64,000 nt of DNA from an uncultured Psychroserpens sp. (GTDB lineage Bacteria; Bacteroidota; Bacteroidia; Flavobacteriales; Flavobacteriaceae), in the NCBI RefSeq assembly GCF_947500255.1, contig NZ_CANMRL010000002.1:62001-126000 (forward strand), read 5' to 3'. Of the stretch, positions 34,253 to 42,942 are shown in pieces. Position 1 is the stretch's first letter; every line of letters starts with the position of its first letter. The notes beneath the pieces were generated by a model. It saw only the letters and a list, made by a program, of their open reading frames with translations, made no database searches and was not told where the DNA came from. The translations under genes were made by a program, and so were the position numbers.

Positions 34253-35416
34253 CTATTTAGATGCAAATAATTTTACATCGTTCTCACTTACTTCCTTTTC
34301 TCCAAGAATAATCAAACGTTCTACAACATTGCGCAATTCACGAATATTACCAGTCCAATCGTACTCTTGAAGACGTTTAATTGCTTTATCTGAAAATTCT
34401 TTTTTTGCAGTTCCTTGTTCTTCAGCAATCTTTGATGAAAAATGATTTACAAGTAATGGAATATCCTCTCGTCTATCATTGAGCGCTGGTACTTTAATTA
34501 AAATTACAGCTAACCTATGGTATAAATCTTCTCGAAATCTACCTTCGGAAATTTCAGTTTTTAAATTTTTATTTGTGGCAGCTACAACACGTACATCAAC
34601 CTTAATATCTTTATCATTACCTACACGCTGAATCTTGTTTTCTTGCAAAGCACGTAATACTTTTGCTTGTGCAGAAAGACTCATATCTCCAATTTCATCT
34701 AAGAAGATTGTGCCACCATTAGCAGCTTCAAACTTTCCAGCTCTATCCTTTACAGCACTTGTAAAAGCACCTTTAACGTGTCCAAACAACTCACTCTCTA
34801 TCAATTCTGAAGGAATTGCAGCACAATTCACCTCAATTAATGGCCCTTTAGAACGTTCACTCTTTTGGTGCAACCAGTGTGCTACAAGTTCTTTACCCGT
34901 TCCATTTGGACCAGTAATTAACACTCTAGCATCTGTTGCAGACACCTTTTCTATCATTTCTTTAATATGAGAAATAGCATCACTCTCACCTATCATTTCA
35001 TACTTCTTGCTCACTTTCTTTTTGAGCATTTTATTTTCAACAACAAGTTCTTTTCTATCTAGAGCGATACGAACTGTATTGAGCAATCGATTTAAATCTG
35101 GTGGTTTAGAAATGTAATCAAAAGCTCCCAAGCGCATCGTATTTACAGCTGTATCTAGGTCACCATGTCCAGAGATCATAACCATGGGTGTTTCTGGCTT
35201 TATCTTTTTAACGGCCTCTAATACTTCAACACCATCCATTTTAGGCATTTTTATATCACAGAGTACTAAATCATAATCCTCTTTTTTTATTTTTTCGATA
35301 CCAACTAGTCCATCTTCTGCTTCATCTACCTCATAAGTATCGCTTTCTTCAGAGAGTATTTTAACCAATACTCTTCTAATTGCTGCTTCATCTTCTATTA
35401 CTAAAATCTTTGCCAT
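34253..35416 (-). CDS. Sigma-54 response regulator without a DNA-binding domain
   Basis: A 387-residue NtrC-type protein. The receiver domain (1-120) has Asp54 (LCDIKMPKMDG) and ends in DYISKPPDL. The AAA+ domain (about 145-370) has a Walker A with the sequence GPNGTGKE, Walker B GGTIFLDEIGDMS, and arginine fingers in GRFREDLYHRL. The sigma-54 contact loop reads GAFTSA (216-221) and not GAFTGA. The protein stops at LFASK, right after the WTGNIRELRNVVERL segment, so the usual C-terminal Fis-type helix-turn-helix is absent. It probably activates sigma-54 promoters from solution. No partner kinase lies nearby. Confidence 0.9.
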   Translation of the reverse strand: MAKILVIEDEAAIRRVLVKILSEESDTYEVDEAEDGLVGIEKIKKEDYDLVLCDIKMPKMDGVEVLEAVKKIKPETPMVMISGHGDLDTAVNTMRLGAFDYISKPPDLNRLLNTVRIALDRKELVVENKMLKKKVSKKYEMIGESDAISHIKEMIEKVSATDARVLITGPNGTGKELVAHWLHQKSERSKGPLIEVNCAAIPSELIESELFGHVKGAFTSAVKDRAGKFEAANGGTIFLDEIGDMSLSAQAKVLRALQENKIQRVGNDKDIKVDVRVVAATNKNLKTEISEGRFREDLYHRLAVILIKVPALNDRREDIPLLVNHFSSKIAEEQGTAKKEFSDKAIKRLQEYDWTGNIRELRNVVERLIILGEKEVSENDVKLFASK

Positions 35417-35418
35417 TT

Positions 35419-36303
35419 TTATATTTTAAATTTTATTCCAGTTCTTAAATAAAATGCATTTACATCATCTAATTTAAAAACTTCATTTCTATTATCATCA
35501 CGTAATACATTATTTAATCTAAATGTATATCCTGCATAGCCATAAGCTACTAAATTTTTAGTAAAGCAATATTCATACCCAAGTCCACCAACTGCTACAG
35601 ATAATGAAATATTATCAACTTGTCTACCATTTATAGTAAGTGGTCTTTGCAAATGTGCAAAATAACCATCTAAACTTACAAAGGCTTGAAGTATATTACT
35701 ATCTGTAAAATAATACTTAACATTTGATTTTGGAACTCCAGCAGAAAACGACCAATGGTAATTTATTCTTCTGTAGTAACTTACAAAAGGTAGCGGAAAT
35801 GGTACACCAGTTGTGGCATTATACGTTAATCCAAAAATTAAACGAAAAGGACGTTTAACACTCTCATCTTCTCGCCTATCATTTATGGCAAAAACGCCTC
35901 CATTAAAAAAGACATCTTCAAATGTCATCTTATCTATTAAAGTTGATGCAACTCTTGGATTAGCCTTAAATGCAAGTCTCCAATTTTCACTTGTCTTAAA
36001 TGTATATCCTATATTTAAATCGATAATATTTATGGTCTCTATCAGTGACCTGTCAAAAGGGTAATTATCTTCTAAATTAAGTATGATTCGGTTATATTCT
36101 GCACCAACAACCAGATAACAATCTTCATTTGTCTTTATAGGATAATTTACTAAAGCTCTAACTCTGGTATATTGATCTTCGGATTTACTTTTTGGTATAA
36201 ATGAGTATTCTAATCGTGCAATATCTGTAAGTTGTGCTAGCACAGGTTGTGTGAAGCAACAAAAAAATAATACAGAAAGAAATTTACACGATTTTATGTC
36301 CAT
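35419..36303 (-). CDS. DUF6268-type outer membrane beta-barrel protein
   Basis: A 294-residue protein with signal peptide (ending PVLAQ). It is made of alternating amphipathic strands (ARLEYSFIPKS, DCYLVVGAEYNRIIL, LAFKANPRVAS, FSAGVPKSNVKYYF, GYEYCFTKNLVAYGYAGY) and ends FYLRTGIKFKI, a typical outer-membrane C-terminus. It resembles the DUF6268 family of small Bacteroidota barrels. Its stop is 2 bp before the sigma-54 regulator start and its start 38 bp after the MscS gene. Its role in this operon is unknown; a porin or assembly-related barrel fits. Confidence 0.75.
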   Translation of the reverse strand: MDIKSCKFLSVLFFCCFTQPVLAQLTDIARLEYSFIPKSKSEDQYTRVRALVNYPIKTNEDCYLVVGAEYNRIILNLEDNYPFDRSLIETINIIDLNIGYTFKTSENWRLAFKANPRVASTLIDKMTFEDVFFNGGVFAINDRREDESVKRPFRLIFGLTYNATTGVPFPLPFVSYYRRINYHWSFSAGVPKSNVKYYFTDSNILQAFVSLDGYFAHLQRPLTINGRQVDNISLSVAVGGLGYEYCFTKNLVAYGYAGYTFRLNNVLRDDNRNEVFKLDDVNAFYLRTGIKFKI

Positions 36304-36341
36304 AAATGATTTTTAAGGTTCTTAAATTTAAAGCAAAAGAA

Positions 36342-37226
36342 CTATTCAGGTTTTTGAATAATATGAATATCTCTTTGAGGGAACGGAATAGAAATATTAT
36401 GCTCTCTAAACAATTTATCGATTTCAAAACGTATATCACTCTTCGGAAATTGTGCTTTAAAGCTATCTGCTAGTGTAAATACCAATTTAAAATCTAATGA
36501 ACTATCTCCAAAATTAGTAAATACTACTGTTGGCTCTGGGCTACTAATCACATCTGGACTCGTACTAGCAGCTTGTAATAATAGTTTTTTCACGAGTTGC
36601 ACATCACTTCCGTAAGCGACTCCTACCGAGACACTTTCTCTAGTTAATGTTCCATTTTGCGTCCAATTGTATAGGCTGTTCGTTAAATATAAGTGATTAG
36701 GAATTACTAATACTTTATTGTCGATAGTAACTGCTCGAGTTGTTCTTAATTTAATTTCTTCAACACGGCCAACTTTTCCTTCTATTTCAATAATATCACC
36801 CACATGAACCGATTGATCAATTAAGATAAACACTCCAGAAATAATATCTTGAAAGAAGGTTTGAAGCGCGAGTCCAATACCAATTAAAAGTGCTGCTGAA
36901 GCTGCAAAAACCGCTGTCACATTTACACCAACAGAATGTAAGGTTATCAATAGGATGATTATATAGATCAACCATCTAAAATAGCCATATATAACATTAA
37001 ATTTTCCTTTATCCTCTTTAGGTAAATTTCTAGTAATAATCTTTAAAACCAGTCTAAGAATCAAGGTAGTAATAAAGATAACTGTAATTACAACTAGAAC
37101 ATCTAAAATTGAAATACTGATATCTTTACCGAAATCAATATGTTGCCCCAGAAACTCCTTCGTCTTTTCCCAAGCAGAACTTTCGGTTATGGTTTCTTCT
37201 ATTTTAGACAGGTCTTGAAACATCAT
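36342..37226 (-). CDS. MscS-family small mechanosensitive channel
   Basis: A 294-residue inner-membrane protein. Three predicted helices cover about residues 40-130; the pore helix region reads AVFAASAALLIGIGLALQTFFQDIISG, described here in two parts as AVFAASAALLIG and LALQTFFQDIISG. The cytoplasmic beta domain starts QSVHVGDIIEIEGKVGRVEE and continues RTTRAVTIDNKVLVIPNH. Such channels release solutes under hypo-osmotic stress. Its ATG overlaps the permease stop codon (TAATG), so translation is likely coupled to the ABC exporter. Confidence 0.93.
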   Translation of the reverse strand: MMFQDLSKIEETITESSAWEKTKEFLGQHIDFGKDISISILDVLVVITVIFITTLILRLVLKIITRNLPKEDKGKFNVIYGYFRWLIYIIILLITLHSVGVNVTAVFAASAALLIGIGLALQTFFQDIISGVFILIDQSVHVGDIIEIEGKVGRVEEIKLRTTRAVTIDNKVLVIPNHLYLTNSLYNWTQNGTLTRESVSVGVAYGSDVQLVKKLLLQAASTSPDVISSPEPTVVFTNFGDSSLDFKLVFTLADSFKAQFPKSDIRFEIDKLFREHNISIPFPQRDIHIIQKPE

Positions 37227-38542
37227 TAATATTTAATCCACTTATACAATTCTTTATAGCTTGGTTTTTTACCGTACATCAAGATACCAACTCTATAAAT
37301 TTTGGCTGCAAACCACACTGTAAACACAAATGTTCCTGCTAAGATACCAAAAGACAATACTTGTTGCCAGATAGGTACTCCAAATGGTATTCTCATAAGC
37401 ATGACTACTGGTGATGTAAAAGGTATAAATGAAAATACTGTAGATACTGTTCCATGTGGATCTTCTATTACTGTAAAAATACCAACATAAACAGCTAAAA
37501 TCAATGGCATGATGATGGGCATCATAAACTGTTGTGTATCTGTTTCGTTATCTACTGCTGCACCAACAGCAGCATACAATGAACTATATAATAAATAACC
37601 TCCAATAAAGAAAAACATAAAGGCAATAACCAAATTAGCTAATGGTAAATTAAAAAAAGATTGCATTGCCAATTGCATCTCATTTGCCATGTCTGGGTTT
37701 TGCATAGCTTGATTCACGATTTCCTGTTGAGGCGTTTGTAATTCGGCCATACTAAGTCCAAATATCGCTGTAAGCGCAAATACTAAAATACTACCTAAAA
37801 TTGTCCATATGGCAAACTGAGTGATTCCTGCCAAGGAGGTTCCAATAATCTTACCCATCATCAATTGAATTGGCTTAACAGACGATATAATAACTTCAAT
37901 AATTCTACTGGTTTTCTCTTCTATAACACTACGCATAATCATATTCCCATAGATAATTATGAACATGAACAATAAATAACCTGCTGCGCCACCAAAGGCC
38001 AATTTTAAATAACTATCAATTTTTGAAGTTTTCTCTCCTGTAAATGTTTCTTGAGCAATAGTAATATTCGTTTCAGAAGCTTCAATTTTTTTAACATCTA
38101 CACCTCCTCTTCTAAGTTTTTCATCTCCAAGTTTCTTTTCTATTTTATCTTCCAAACTTGACATGATAGATAATGAAGGGGATTCGTCTGAAAAAAACTT
38201 AACACTTGAGTAAATACTTGAGGTATCACTACTTTTTTCTATGTACAATAGACCAAAATCTTCTTTTGACTTTACCAGCTCTTTCGCAGTTTCAAGATTA
38301 GTATCCGCAGTAAGCATTATATATTTAGTATGATCAGTATTTTCAAATACATCACTTAAAATTCCTGTTTCATCTAAAACCGAAATAGTTCTATCCTTAT
38401 CATTATTTAATTGCGATAGGTAGGCAACTACCGCTATAAGAGCAACCATAATCAACGGACTCACAAATGTCATAATAATAAACGATCTGTTTTTAACCTT
38501 AGTGAGATACTCTCGCTTTATTATCAATGGTAAATGGTTCAT
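37226..38542 (-). CDS. ABC-2 type transporter permease, NatB-like
   Basis: A 438-residue permease. An N-terminal helix (FIIMTFVSPLIMVALIAVVA) is followed by a large extracytoplasmic domain of about 130 residues and then five to six helices. YGNMIMRSVIEEKTSRIIEV before helix 2 and QPVKLMMGK-like SSVKPIQLMMGKIIG are hallmarks of the NatB/YhaP group, which exports sodium or other ions and antibiotics in Bacillus. With the ATPase encoded 1 bp upstream it makes a two-gene exporter. Substrate unknown. Confidence 0.9.
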   Translation of the reverse strand: MNHLPLIIKREYLTKVKNRSFIIMTFVSPLIMVALIAVVAYLSQLNNDKDRTISVLDETGILSDVFENTDHTKYIMLTADTNLETAKELVKSKEDFGLLYIEKSSDTSSIYSSVKFFSDESPSLSIMSSLEDKIEKKLGDEKLRRGGVDVKKIEASETNITIAQETFTGEKTSKIDSYLKLAFGGAAGYLLFMFIIIYGNMIMRSVIEEKTSRIIEVIISSVKPIQLMMGKIIGTSLAGITQFAIWTILGSILVFALTAIFGLSMAELQTPQQEIVNQAMQNPDMANEMQLAMQSFFNLPLANLVIAFMFFFIGGYLLYSSLYAAVGAAVDNETDTQQFMMPIIMPLILAVYVGIFTVIEDPHGTVSTVFSFIPFTSPVVMLMRIPFGVPIWQQVLSFGILAGTFVFTVWFAAKIYRVGILMYGKKPSYKELYKWIKY

Positions 38543-38543
38543 T

Positions 38544-39470
38544 CTAGTTATTTTTTACAGTTTGAATAAAGATATCGTTGGCACTAGGTATCACCTCAAC
38601 AAAATGATGCACTTCAGCTTTAGACGTTAAAAAAGACAACAGATCGTTAGAGTTATCTCGTTCATTTAATTTAACATTAAGCTTTACATCATCATTAAGA
38701 TTTCTAAATGTTGCTGGCAATACTTCAAATTTCTCTTTTATCGCATTGGTTACATTTTCTACAGCACTAGTTTGTAATCCAACTTCAAATGTGTTGGTCT
38801 TAAATTGACGTTTAATGTCTGTTAATTTTCCATCTAAAACCTTATTAGATTTATGTATTAAAGCGATATGGTCGCAGAGTTCTTCGACAGATTCCATACG
38901 ATGTGTTGAAAAAATGACAGTAGCACCCTCATCTCTAAGTTGAAGGATTTCGTCTTTAATTAAATTAGCATTTATGGGGTCAAAACCTGAAAAAGGTTCA
39001 TCAAAAATAAGGAGTTTAGGTTGATGCAAAACCGTAACAATAAACTGAATTTTTTGTGCTTGGCCTTTACTAAGCTCCTGAATTTTTTTGTTCCACCAAT
39101 CACCAATTTCTAGTTTCTCAAACCAGTATTTCAATCGCTTTTTAGCCTCCTGCTTTGTTAAGCCTTTGAGTTGCGCAAGATACAGAGCCTGTTCTCCAAC
39201 TTTCATTGATTTATATAAACCGCGTTCTTCAGGTAAATAACCTATATTTTGAATATGCTCTGGTCTTAATGGCTCTCCATCTAAAAAGACATCACCAGTA
39301 TCTGGCATAGTGATTTGATTGATAATCCTAATAAGCGTCGTTTTTCCAGCGCCATTAGGACCTAGTAGACCAAAAATACTTCCCTTTGGAACAGCAATAG
39401 AAACGTCATTAAGCGCTCTAAACTCTCCGAAATTTTTAGATACGGAATCAGCGACTAAGAGGTTATTCAT
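38544..39470 (-). CDS. ABC transporter ATP-binding protein, NatA-like
   Basis: From the ATG at 39470 (MNNLLVADSVSKNFGEF) there are 308 residues; an in-frame TTG two codons earlier is unlikely. Walker A is GPNGAGKTT, the signature motif LSKGQAQKIQF, Walker B KLLIFDEPFSGFDP and the H-loop STHRM. A C-terminal domain of about 90 residues is typical of the DrrA/NatA exporters. It opens the six-gene run and probably uses the promoter at 39505-39512. Confidence 0.94.
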   Translation of the reverse strand: MNNLLVADSVSKNFGEFRALNDVSIAVPKGSIFGLLGPNGAGKTTLIRIINQITMPDTGDVFLDGEPLRPEHIQNIGYLPEERGLYKSMKVGEQALYLAQLKGLTKQEAKKRLKYWFEKLEIGDWWNKKIQELSKGQAQKIQFIVTVLHQPKLLIFDEPFSGFDPINANLIKDEILQLRDEGATVIFSTHRMESVEELCDHIALIHKSNKVLDGKLTDIKRQFKTNTFEVGLQTSAVENVTNAIKEKFEVLPATFRNLNDDVKLNVKLNERDNSNDLLSFLTSKAEVHHFVEVIPSANDIFIQTVKNN

Positions 39471-39504
39471 AAACAAGGTTTAGATTGGTTGAATTTAATA
39501 ATGG

Positions 39505-39512
39505 TAAAGATA
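39505..39512 (-). promoter_or_regulatory. Candidate -7 element of the ABC/MscS/PPK2 run
   Basis: On the minus strand TATCTTTA differs from TAnnTTTG at the last base. It lies 35 bp upstream of the ABC ATPase ATG. No convincing -33 element. Confidence 0.4.
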
Positions 39513-39595
39513 AAAATGTTAATGATGTAATGAAGCTAATCGGCTTCTTTTTTTAATGTTTACAGCAGTTTAAATGAAATATATAAAAAACAAAA

Positions 39596-39623
39596 CCCAC
39601 CCTTAAAACAAATTAAGGATGGG
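39596..39623 (-). terminator. Terminator downstream of dnaJ
   Basis: CCCA and CCTTAA (39596-39606) pair with TTAAGG and TGGG (39613-39623) around one mismatch. On the minus strand the stem is followed by a T-rich tract. It separates grpE-dnaJ from the ABC run. Confidence 0.65.
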
Positions 39624-39710
39624 AAAAAATTGCTATGAAAAAGAAAAATTACCACTAATAGATATTAGTGATAATTCAAATATAGTGTTTTTTATTAAAA
39701 AAGGGGATTG

Positions 39711-40838
39711 TTATGAAAACATATCTTTAACTTTTTCAAAAAACGATTTATCGCCACTTTCTGGCTTTGGCTCGAAGTGCTCATCATTTCTCATATTTTC
39801 AAAGAATTCTTTCTGTTGTTTATTTAATGTTTTAGGTGTCCAAACGTTAACATGAACCAGTAAATCACCACTTCCATAACCATTAATACTAGGAATTCCT
39901 TTTCCGCGTAAACGCAAAATTTTACCTGATTGTACACCAGCCTCTACTTTTATTCTTACTTTACCAGTAACAGTATCAATTTCTTTTGAAGTTCCTAAAA
40001 CAGCATCGGGCAAACTCACATACATATCATAATGCAAATTATCACCTTCTCGTTTTAAAGTGTCATGTTCTTGCTCTTCGATGACAACGAGTAAATCTCC
40101 TGAGATTCCATTTCCAGGAGCTTCATTTCCTTTTCCAGTTACTTTTAGTTGCATAGAATCTACAACACCAGCTGGAATTTTAACAGATACCGTTTCTTCT
40201 TGCACTTTTAGTCCTTGTGCGTCAGCATCATTAGGCTTCTTATCTATACTCTGTCCAGCTCCTCCACAAGTAGGACAAGCCGAAGCCGTTTGCATACGAC
40301 CCAAAATAGTATTTGTAACTCGAGTTACTTGACCAGCACCATTACATGTACTACAGGTTTTATAGGTTGTGCCAGGTGCTTGTACTTTACGTTTTACTTT
40401 AATTTTTTTCTCAACCCCTTTAGCGATTTCTTCGAGTGTTAATGAGACTCTAATTCTTAAGTTACTTCCCTTAACACGTCGCTGTCCGCCTCCAAAGCCT
40501 CCGCCAAAGCCAGAGAAACCTCCGCCTCCGCCAAAAGCTCCACCAAAGATATCACCAAACTGACTAAATATGTCATCCATATTCATGCCGCCTCCACCAA
40601 AGCCACCAGCGCCTTCAAAAGCTTGATGTCCAAATTGGTCATAACGTGATTTCTTATTTTCATCACTTAATATCTCATAGGCTTCGGCTGCTTCTTTGAA
40701 TTTTGCCTCTGCCTCTTTATCATCTGGGTTTTTATCTGGATGATATTTTATAGCCATCTTACGATATGCCTTTTTTATTTCAGCAGCAGATGCACTTTTA
40801 TTGATTCCTAATATTTCGTAATAATCTCTCTTTGCCAT
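39711..40838 (-). CDS. dnaJ: Chaperone DnaJ with reduced zinc-finger domain
   Basis: DnaJ delivers clients to DnaK and stimulates its ATPase. The J domain (1-70) has HPD at 33-35. A Gly/Phe region follows ([14 protein letters not shown]), then the zinc domain, C-terminal beta domains ([31 protein letters not shown]) and a short tail. Only two CxxCxGxG motifs are present (CSTCNGAG and CPTCGGAG); E. coli DnaJ has four. At 375 residues the protein is otherwise full length. It follows grpE by 5 bp, and the two genes form one operon. Confidence 0.96.
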   Translation of the reverse strand: MAKRDYYEILGINKSASAAEIKKAYRKMAIKYHPDKNPDDKEAEAKFKEAAEAYEILSDENKKSRYDQFGHQAFEGAGGFGGGGMNMDDIFSQFGDIFGGAFGGGGGFSGFGGGFGGGQRRVKGSNLRIRVSLTLEEIAKGVEKKIKVKRKVQAPGTTYKTCSTCNGAGQVTRVTNTILGRMQTASACPTCGGAGQSIDKKPNDADAQGLKVQEETVSVKIPAGVVDSMQLKVTGKGNEAPGNGISGDLLVVIEEQEHDTLKREGDNLHYDMYVSLPDAVLGTSKEIDTVTGKVRIKVEAGVQSGKILRLRGKGIPSINGYGSGDLLVHVNVWTPKTLNKQQKEFFENMRNDEHFEPKPESGDKSFFEKVKDMFS

Positions 40839-40843
40839 GTCTT

Positions 40844-41389
40844 TTATTGTCCAATTACAACTTTAGGAAAACGTATTACCTTATCTCCTAATTTATATCC
40901 TTTTTCAATAACATCAATAATTTTCCCTTTCAAGTCATCACTTGGAGCAGGAATTTGAGTTATTGCCTCATGATCATCTGCATTAAATGCGTCACCTTGA
41001 GCTACTTCTATTTTTGATAACCCTTTTTTCTCTAATGTCGATAATAGTTTATTATAGATTAATAATACACCCTTTCGTAATTCTTCGGCTTCCTTATCAT
41101 CTTCGATATGCAATAATGCACGTTCAAAATCATCAAGCACTGGCAACATGGACACCATAACATCTTCACTTGCTGTTTTAAATAAATCAATACGTTCTTT
41201 AGTTGTACGCTTTTTATAGTTTTCAAACTCTGCAAACAAGCGCATAAATTTATCTTTCTCTTTAGCTAAATCATCTTGCAATTGTTCTTCCAACGTTAAC
41301 TCTTCTGTTTGTGTTTCTTCGTTGTTATCTACTATTTCTTCTTGCATTTGCGGTTCTTCTATAGTTTGGTTTTTATCTTTCTTACTCAT
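40844..41389 (-). CDS. grpE: Nucleotide exchange factor GrpE
   Basis: GrpE dimers release ADP from DnaK. The 181 residues have an acidic Gln/Glu-rich N-terminus, the long dimer helix ([18 protein letters not shown]) and the C-terminal beta domain ([41 protein letters not shown]). First gene of the grpE-dnaJ pair. dnaK is not in the window. Confidence 0.97.
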   Translation of the reverse strand: MSKKDKNQTIEEPQMQEEIVDNNEETQTEELTLEEQLQDDLAKEKDKFMRLFAEFENYKKRTTKERIDLFKTASEDVMVSMLPVLDDFERALLHIEDDKEAEELRKGVLLIYNKLLSTLEKKGLSKIEVAQGDAFNADDHEAITQIPAPSDDLKGKIIDVIEKGYKLGDKVIRFPKVVIGQ

Positions 41390-41427
41390 ATTCTGGATTA
41401 TTTAATAAATCTTCGATTTAAAGATGG

Positions 41428-41459
41428 CAAAAGTACTGCCATTATTATTAAAATGTCAA
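41428..41459 (-). promoter_or_regulatory. grpE-dnaJ promoter
   Basis: On the minus strand TTG (41457-41459) precedes TACTTTTG (41428-41435) by 21 bp. The element lies 38 bp before the grpE start. No CIRCE-type inverted repeat is seen here. Confidence 0.6.
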
Positions 41460-41486
41460 AATGTCACCAAAATATTTTCTTCGGAA

Positions 41487-41517
41487 TTGGAGAAGCTCAT
41501 AGCAATCTGTATTTTTG
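41487..41517 (+). promoter_or_regulatory. yceI-like gene promoter
   Basis: TTGG (41487-41490) and TATTTTTG (41510-41517) are spaced by 19 bp, the ideal Bacteroidota layout, 27 bp before the ATG at 41545. It diverges from the grpE promoter, with only about 27 bp between the two. Confidence 0.75.
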
Positions 41518-41544
41518 TAGAACACGAACACTAAAAAAGACAAT

Positions 41545-42219
41545 ATGAAAGCTAAATTTTTAAAAATTTCAATGATTCTTGCTATTGCTGTAGCATTTAC
41601 GGGCTGTAAAGATAAAGCCGATGAAGCAAACACCAGTGATGCCGAAGCTGCAGCTGTGAGTGAAAACACTTCGAAAAAATACACGGTAAATGTAGCCGAA
41701 TCAACAATTCATTGGAAAGGTTTTAAGCCAACAGGCACGCATACTGGAACAATCAACATAGACAATGGAACATTTAACACTAATGACGGACAGTTACAAA
41801 GTGGAACGTTTTCAATTGACATGAAATCTATCAATGTTACAGATTTAGAATCTGGAGATGGTAAAGAAAATTTAGAAGCACATTTAATGGGAACCGTTGA
41901 AGGAAAAGAAGGTGATTTTTTCAATGTTACTAAATTTCCTACTGCTGCTTTTGAAATTACTGGCACTAAAGCCCTAGAAGGAGATAAAACAAGATTATCG
42001 GGTAATTTAACTATCAAAGGTCAGAAACATAATATTGCATTTCCTGTCACAATTACCAATACTGATGACATGATGACCATAGAAAGCGATGCATTTACTA
42101 TAGACAGAACAACTTGGGGCGTTAATTATGGCTCAAAGTCTATATTTGATAATTTAGGTGACAAGTTTATTAATGATGATATGGAATTAAAGATTGTTGT
42201 AAAAGCAAAAAAAGCATAA
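41545..42219 (+). CDS. YceI-family lipoprotein
   Basis: A 224-residue protein with lipobox Cys21 (AFTGCKDK), then a short linker (residues 22-45) rich in Ala, Asp and Glu. The YceI lipocalin-like domain follows (STIHWKGFKPTGTHTGTINI, then FNTNDGQLQSGTFSID, KFPTAAFEITGT, IKGQKHNIAFPV, TIDRTTWGVNYGS). YceI proteins bind isoprenoid-type lipids in a long hydrophobic tunnel, so lipid carriage or sequestration at the membrane is likely. Monocistronic: strong own promoter and a perfect terminator. Confidence 0.92.
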   Translation: MKAKFLKISMILAIAVAFTGCKDKADEANTSDAEAAAVSENTSKKYTVNVAESTIHWKGFKPTGTHTGTINIDNGTFNTNDGQLQSGTFSIDMKSINVTDLESGDGKENLEAHLMGTVEGKEGDFFNVTKFPTAAFEITGTKALEGDKTRLSGNLTIKGQKHNIAFPVTITNTDDMMTIESDAFTIDRTTWGVNYGSKSIFDNLGDKFINDDMELKIVVKAKKA

Positions 42220-42240
42220 ACAATCTCGTTTTTTAGTTAT

Positions 42241-42280
42241 AAAATAAAAAGCATTCACAATTGTGAATGCTTTTTATTTT
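42241..42280. terminator. Perfect 40-bp palindromic bidirectional terminator
   Basis: Two 20-base arms meeting at 42260/42261 are exact reverse complements (core GCATTCACAATTGTGAATGC) with A- and T-tracts at the ends. It separates the yceI-like gene from the convergent fasciclin gene. Confidence 0.9.
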
Positions 42281-42299
42281 CATAGCAATTATTCCAAAC

Positions 42300-42812
42300 T
42301 TATTTTGGCATTACTACAGTGTTAATTACATGGATTACACCATTACTTCCCATGACATCCGTTGCAGTAATCTCGCTGTAATTTCCTTTTTGGTCTTTCA
42401 ACCATATTTTTCCATCTTTTTGCATCACTGTTAGTGTTTGTCCATTAAGCGCTTTTAATTCAACTTTTCCTTTGCCCTTCTTTAAAGCCGCTACAACATC
42501 TTTAGCTGTTAACTTTCCAGATACAACATGATACGTCAAAATGTTAGCTAATGCTTTTTGGTTTTCCTTTTCTAATAAAGATCCTAATGTTTTTGAATCA
42601 ATCTTAGCAAAAGCGTCATTTGTTGGGGCAAATACAGTAAATGGTCCATCACCTTGCAATGCTGCGACTAAATCTCCTGCTTTTAATGCTGTTACTAATG
42701 TTGAAAAATTATCATTACCGACAGCAACATCCACAATAGTGCCCTGTGCTTTTACGTTTTGACTTAACACTAATGCTGCTACTGTAGTTAAAATTAATAC
42801 TAACTTTTTCAT
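42300..42812 (-). CDS. Secreted fasciclin (FAS1) domain protein
   Basis: A signal peptide (about 1-22, ending NVKAQ) and one FAS1 domain make up the 170 residues: NFSTLVTALKAGDLVAAL, GPFTVFAPTNDAFAKI (the conserved H1 region), ILTYHVVSGKL, and GVIHVINTVVMPK at the end (H2). FAS1 proteins mediate adhesion or bind small lipophilic ligands. It is divergent from the sigma/anti-sigma operon with 130 bp between the start codons. That arrangement recalls the SigK-RskA-controlled FAS1 proteins MPT70 and MPT83 of mycobacteria. Confidence 0.93.
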   Translation of the reverse strand: MKKLVLILTTVAALVLSQNVKAQGTIVDVAVGNDNFSTLVTALKAGDLVAALQGDGPFTVFAPTNDAFAKIDSKTLGSLLEKENQKALANILTYHVVSGKLTAKDVVAALKKGKGKVELKALNGQTLTVMQKDGKIWLKDQKGNYSEITATDVMGSNGVIHVINTVVMPK

Positions 42813-42942
42813 AATTTTTAAATTTATTGGTTAAACTATTTAGTGTACTTTGTTTTCGTTTTGAAGTACTTTCATTTATATTTACACAGCAATGTTCTCT
42901 GTGGATGAGCAACAGATTTATTTTGTGAAATCTTTAACATTA

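Noticed and set aside
34245-34260. Loss of the sigma-54 regulator's C-terminus by frameshift
   Set aside because: The stop is followed in 7 bp by the PPK2 start, leaving no remnant of a helix-turn-helix in any frame.
39619-39855. Plus-strand 78-codon reading frame across the 3' end of dnaJ
   Set aside because: It is antisense to the conserved dnaJ C-terminus for most of its length and has no recognisable domain.
40060-40563. Plus-strand reading frames opposite the dnaJ zinc and Gly/Phe regions
   Set aside because: Low-complexity Pro/Ser/Cys products mirror the Gly-rich coding strand; dnaJ is clearly the real gene.
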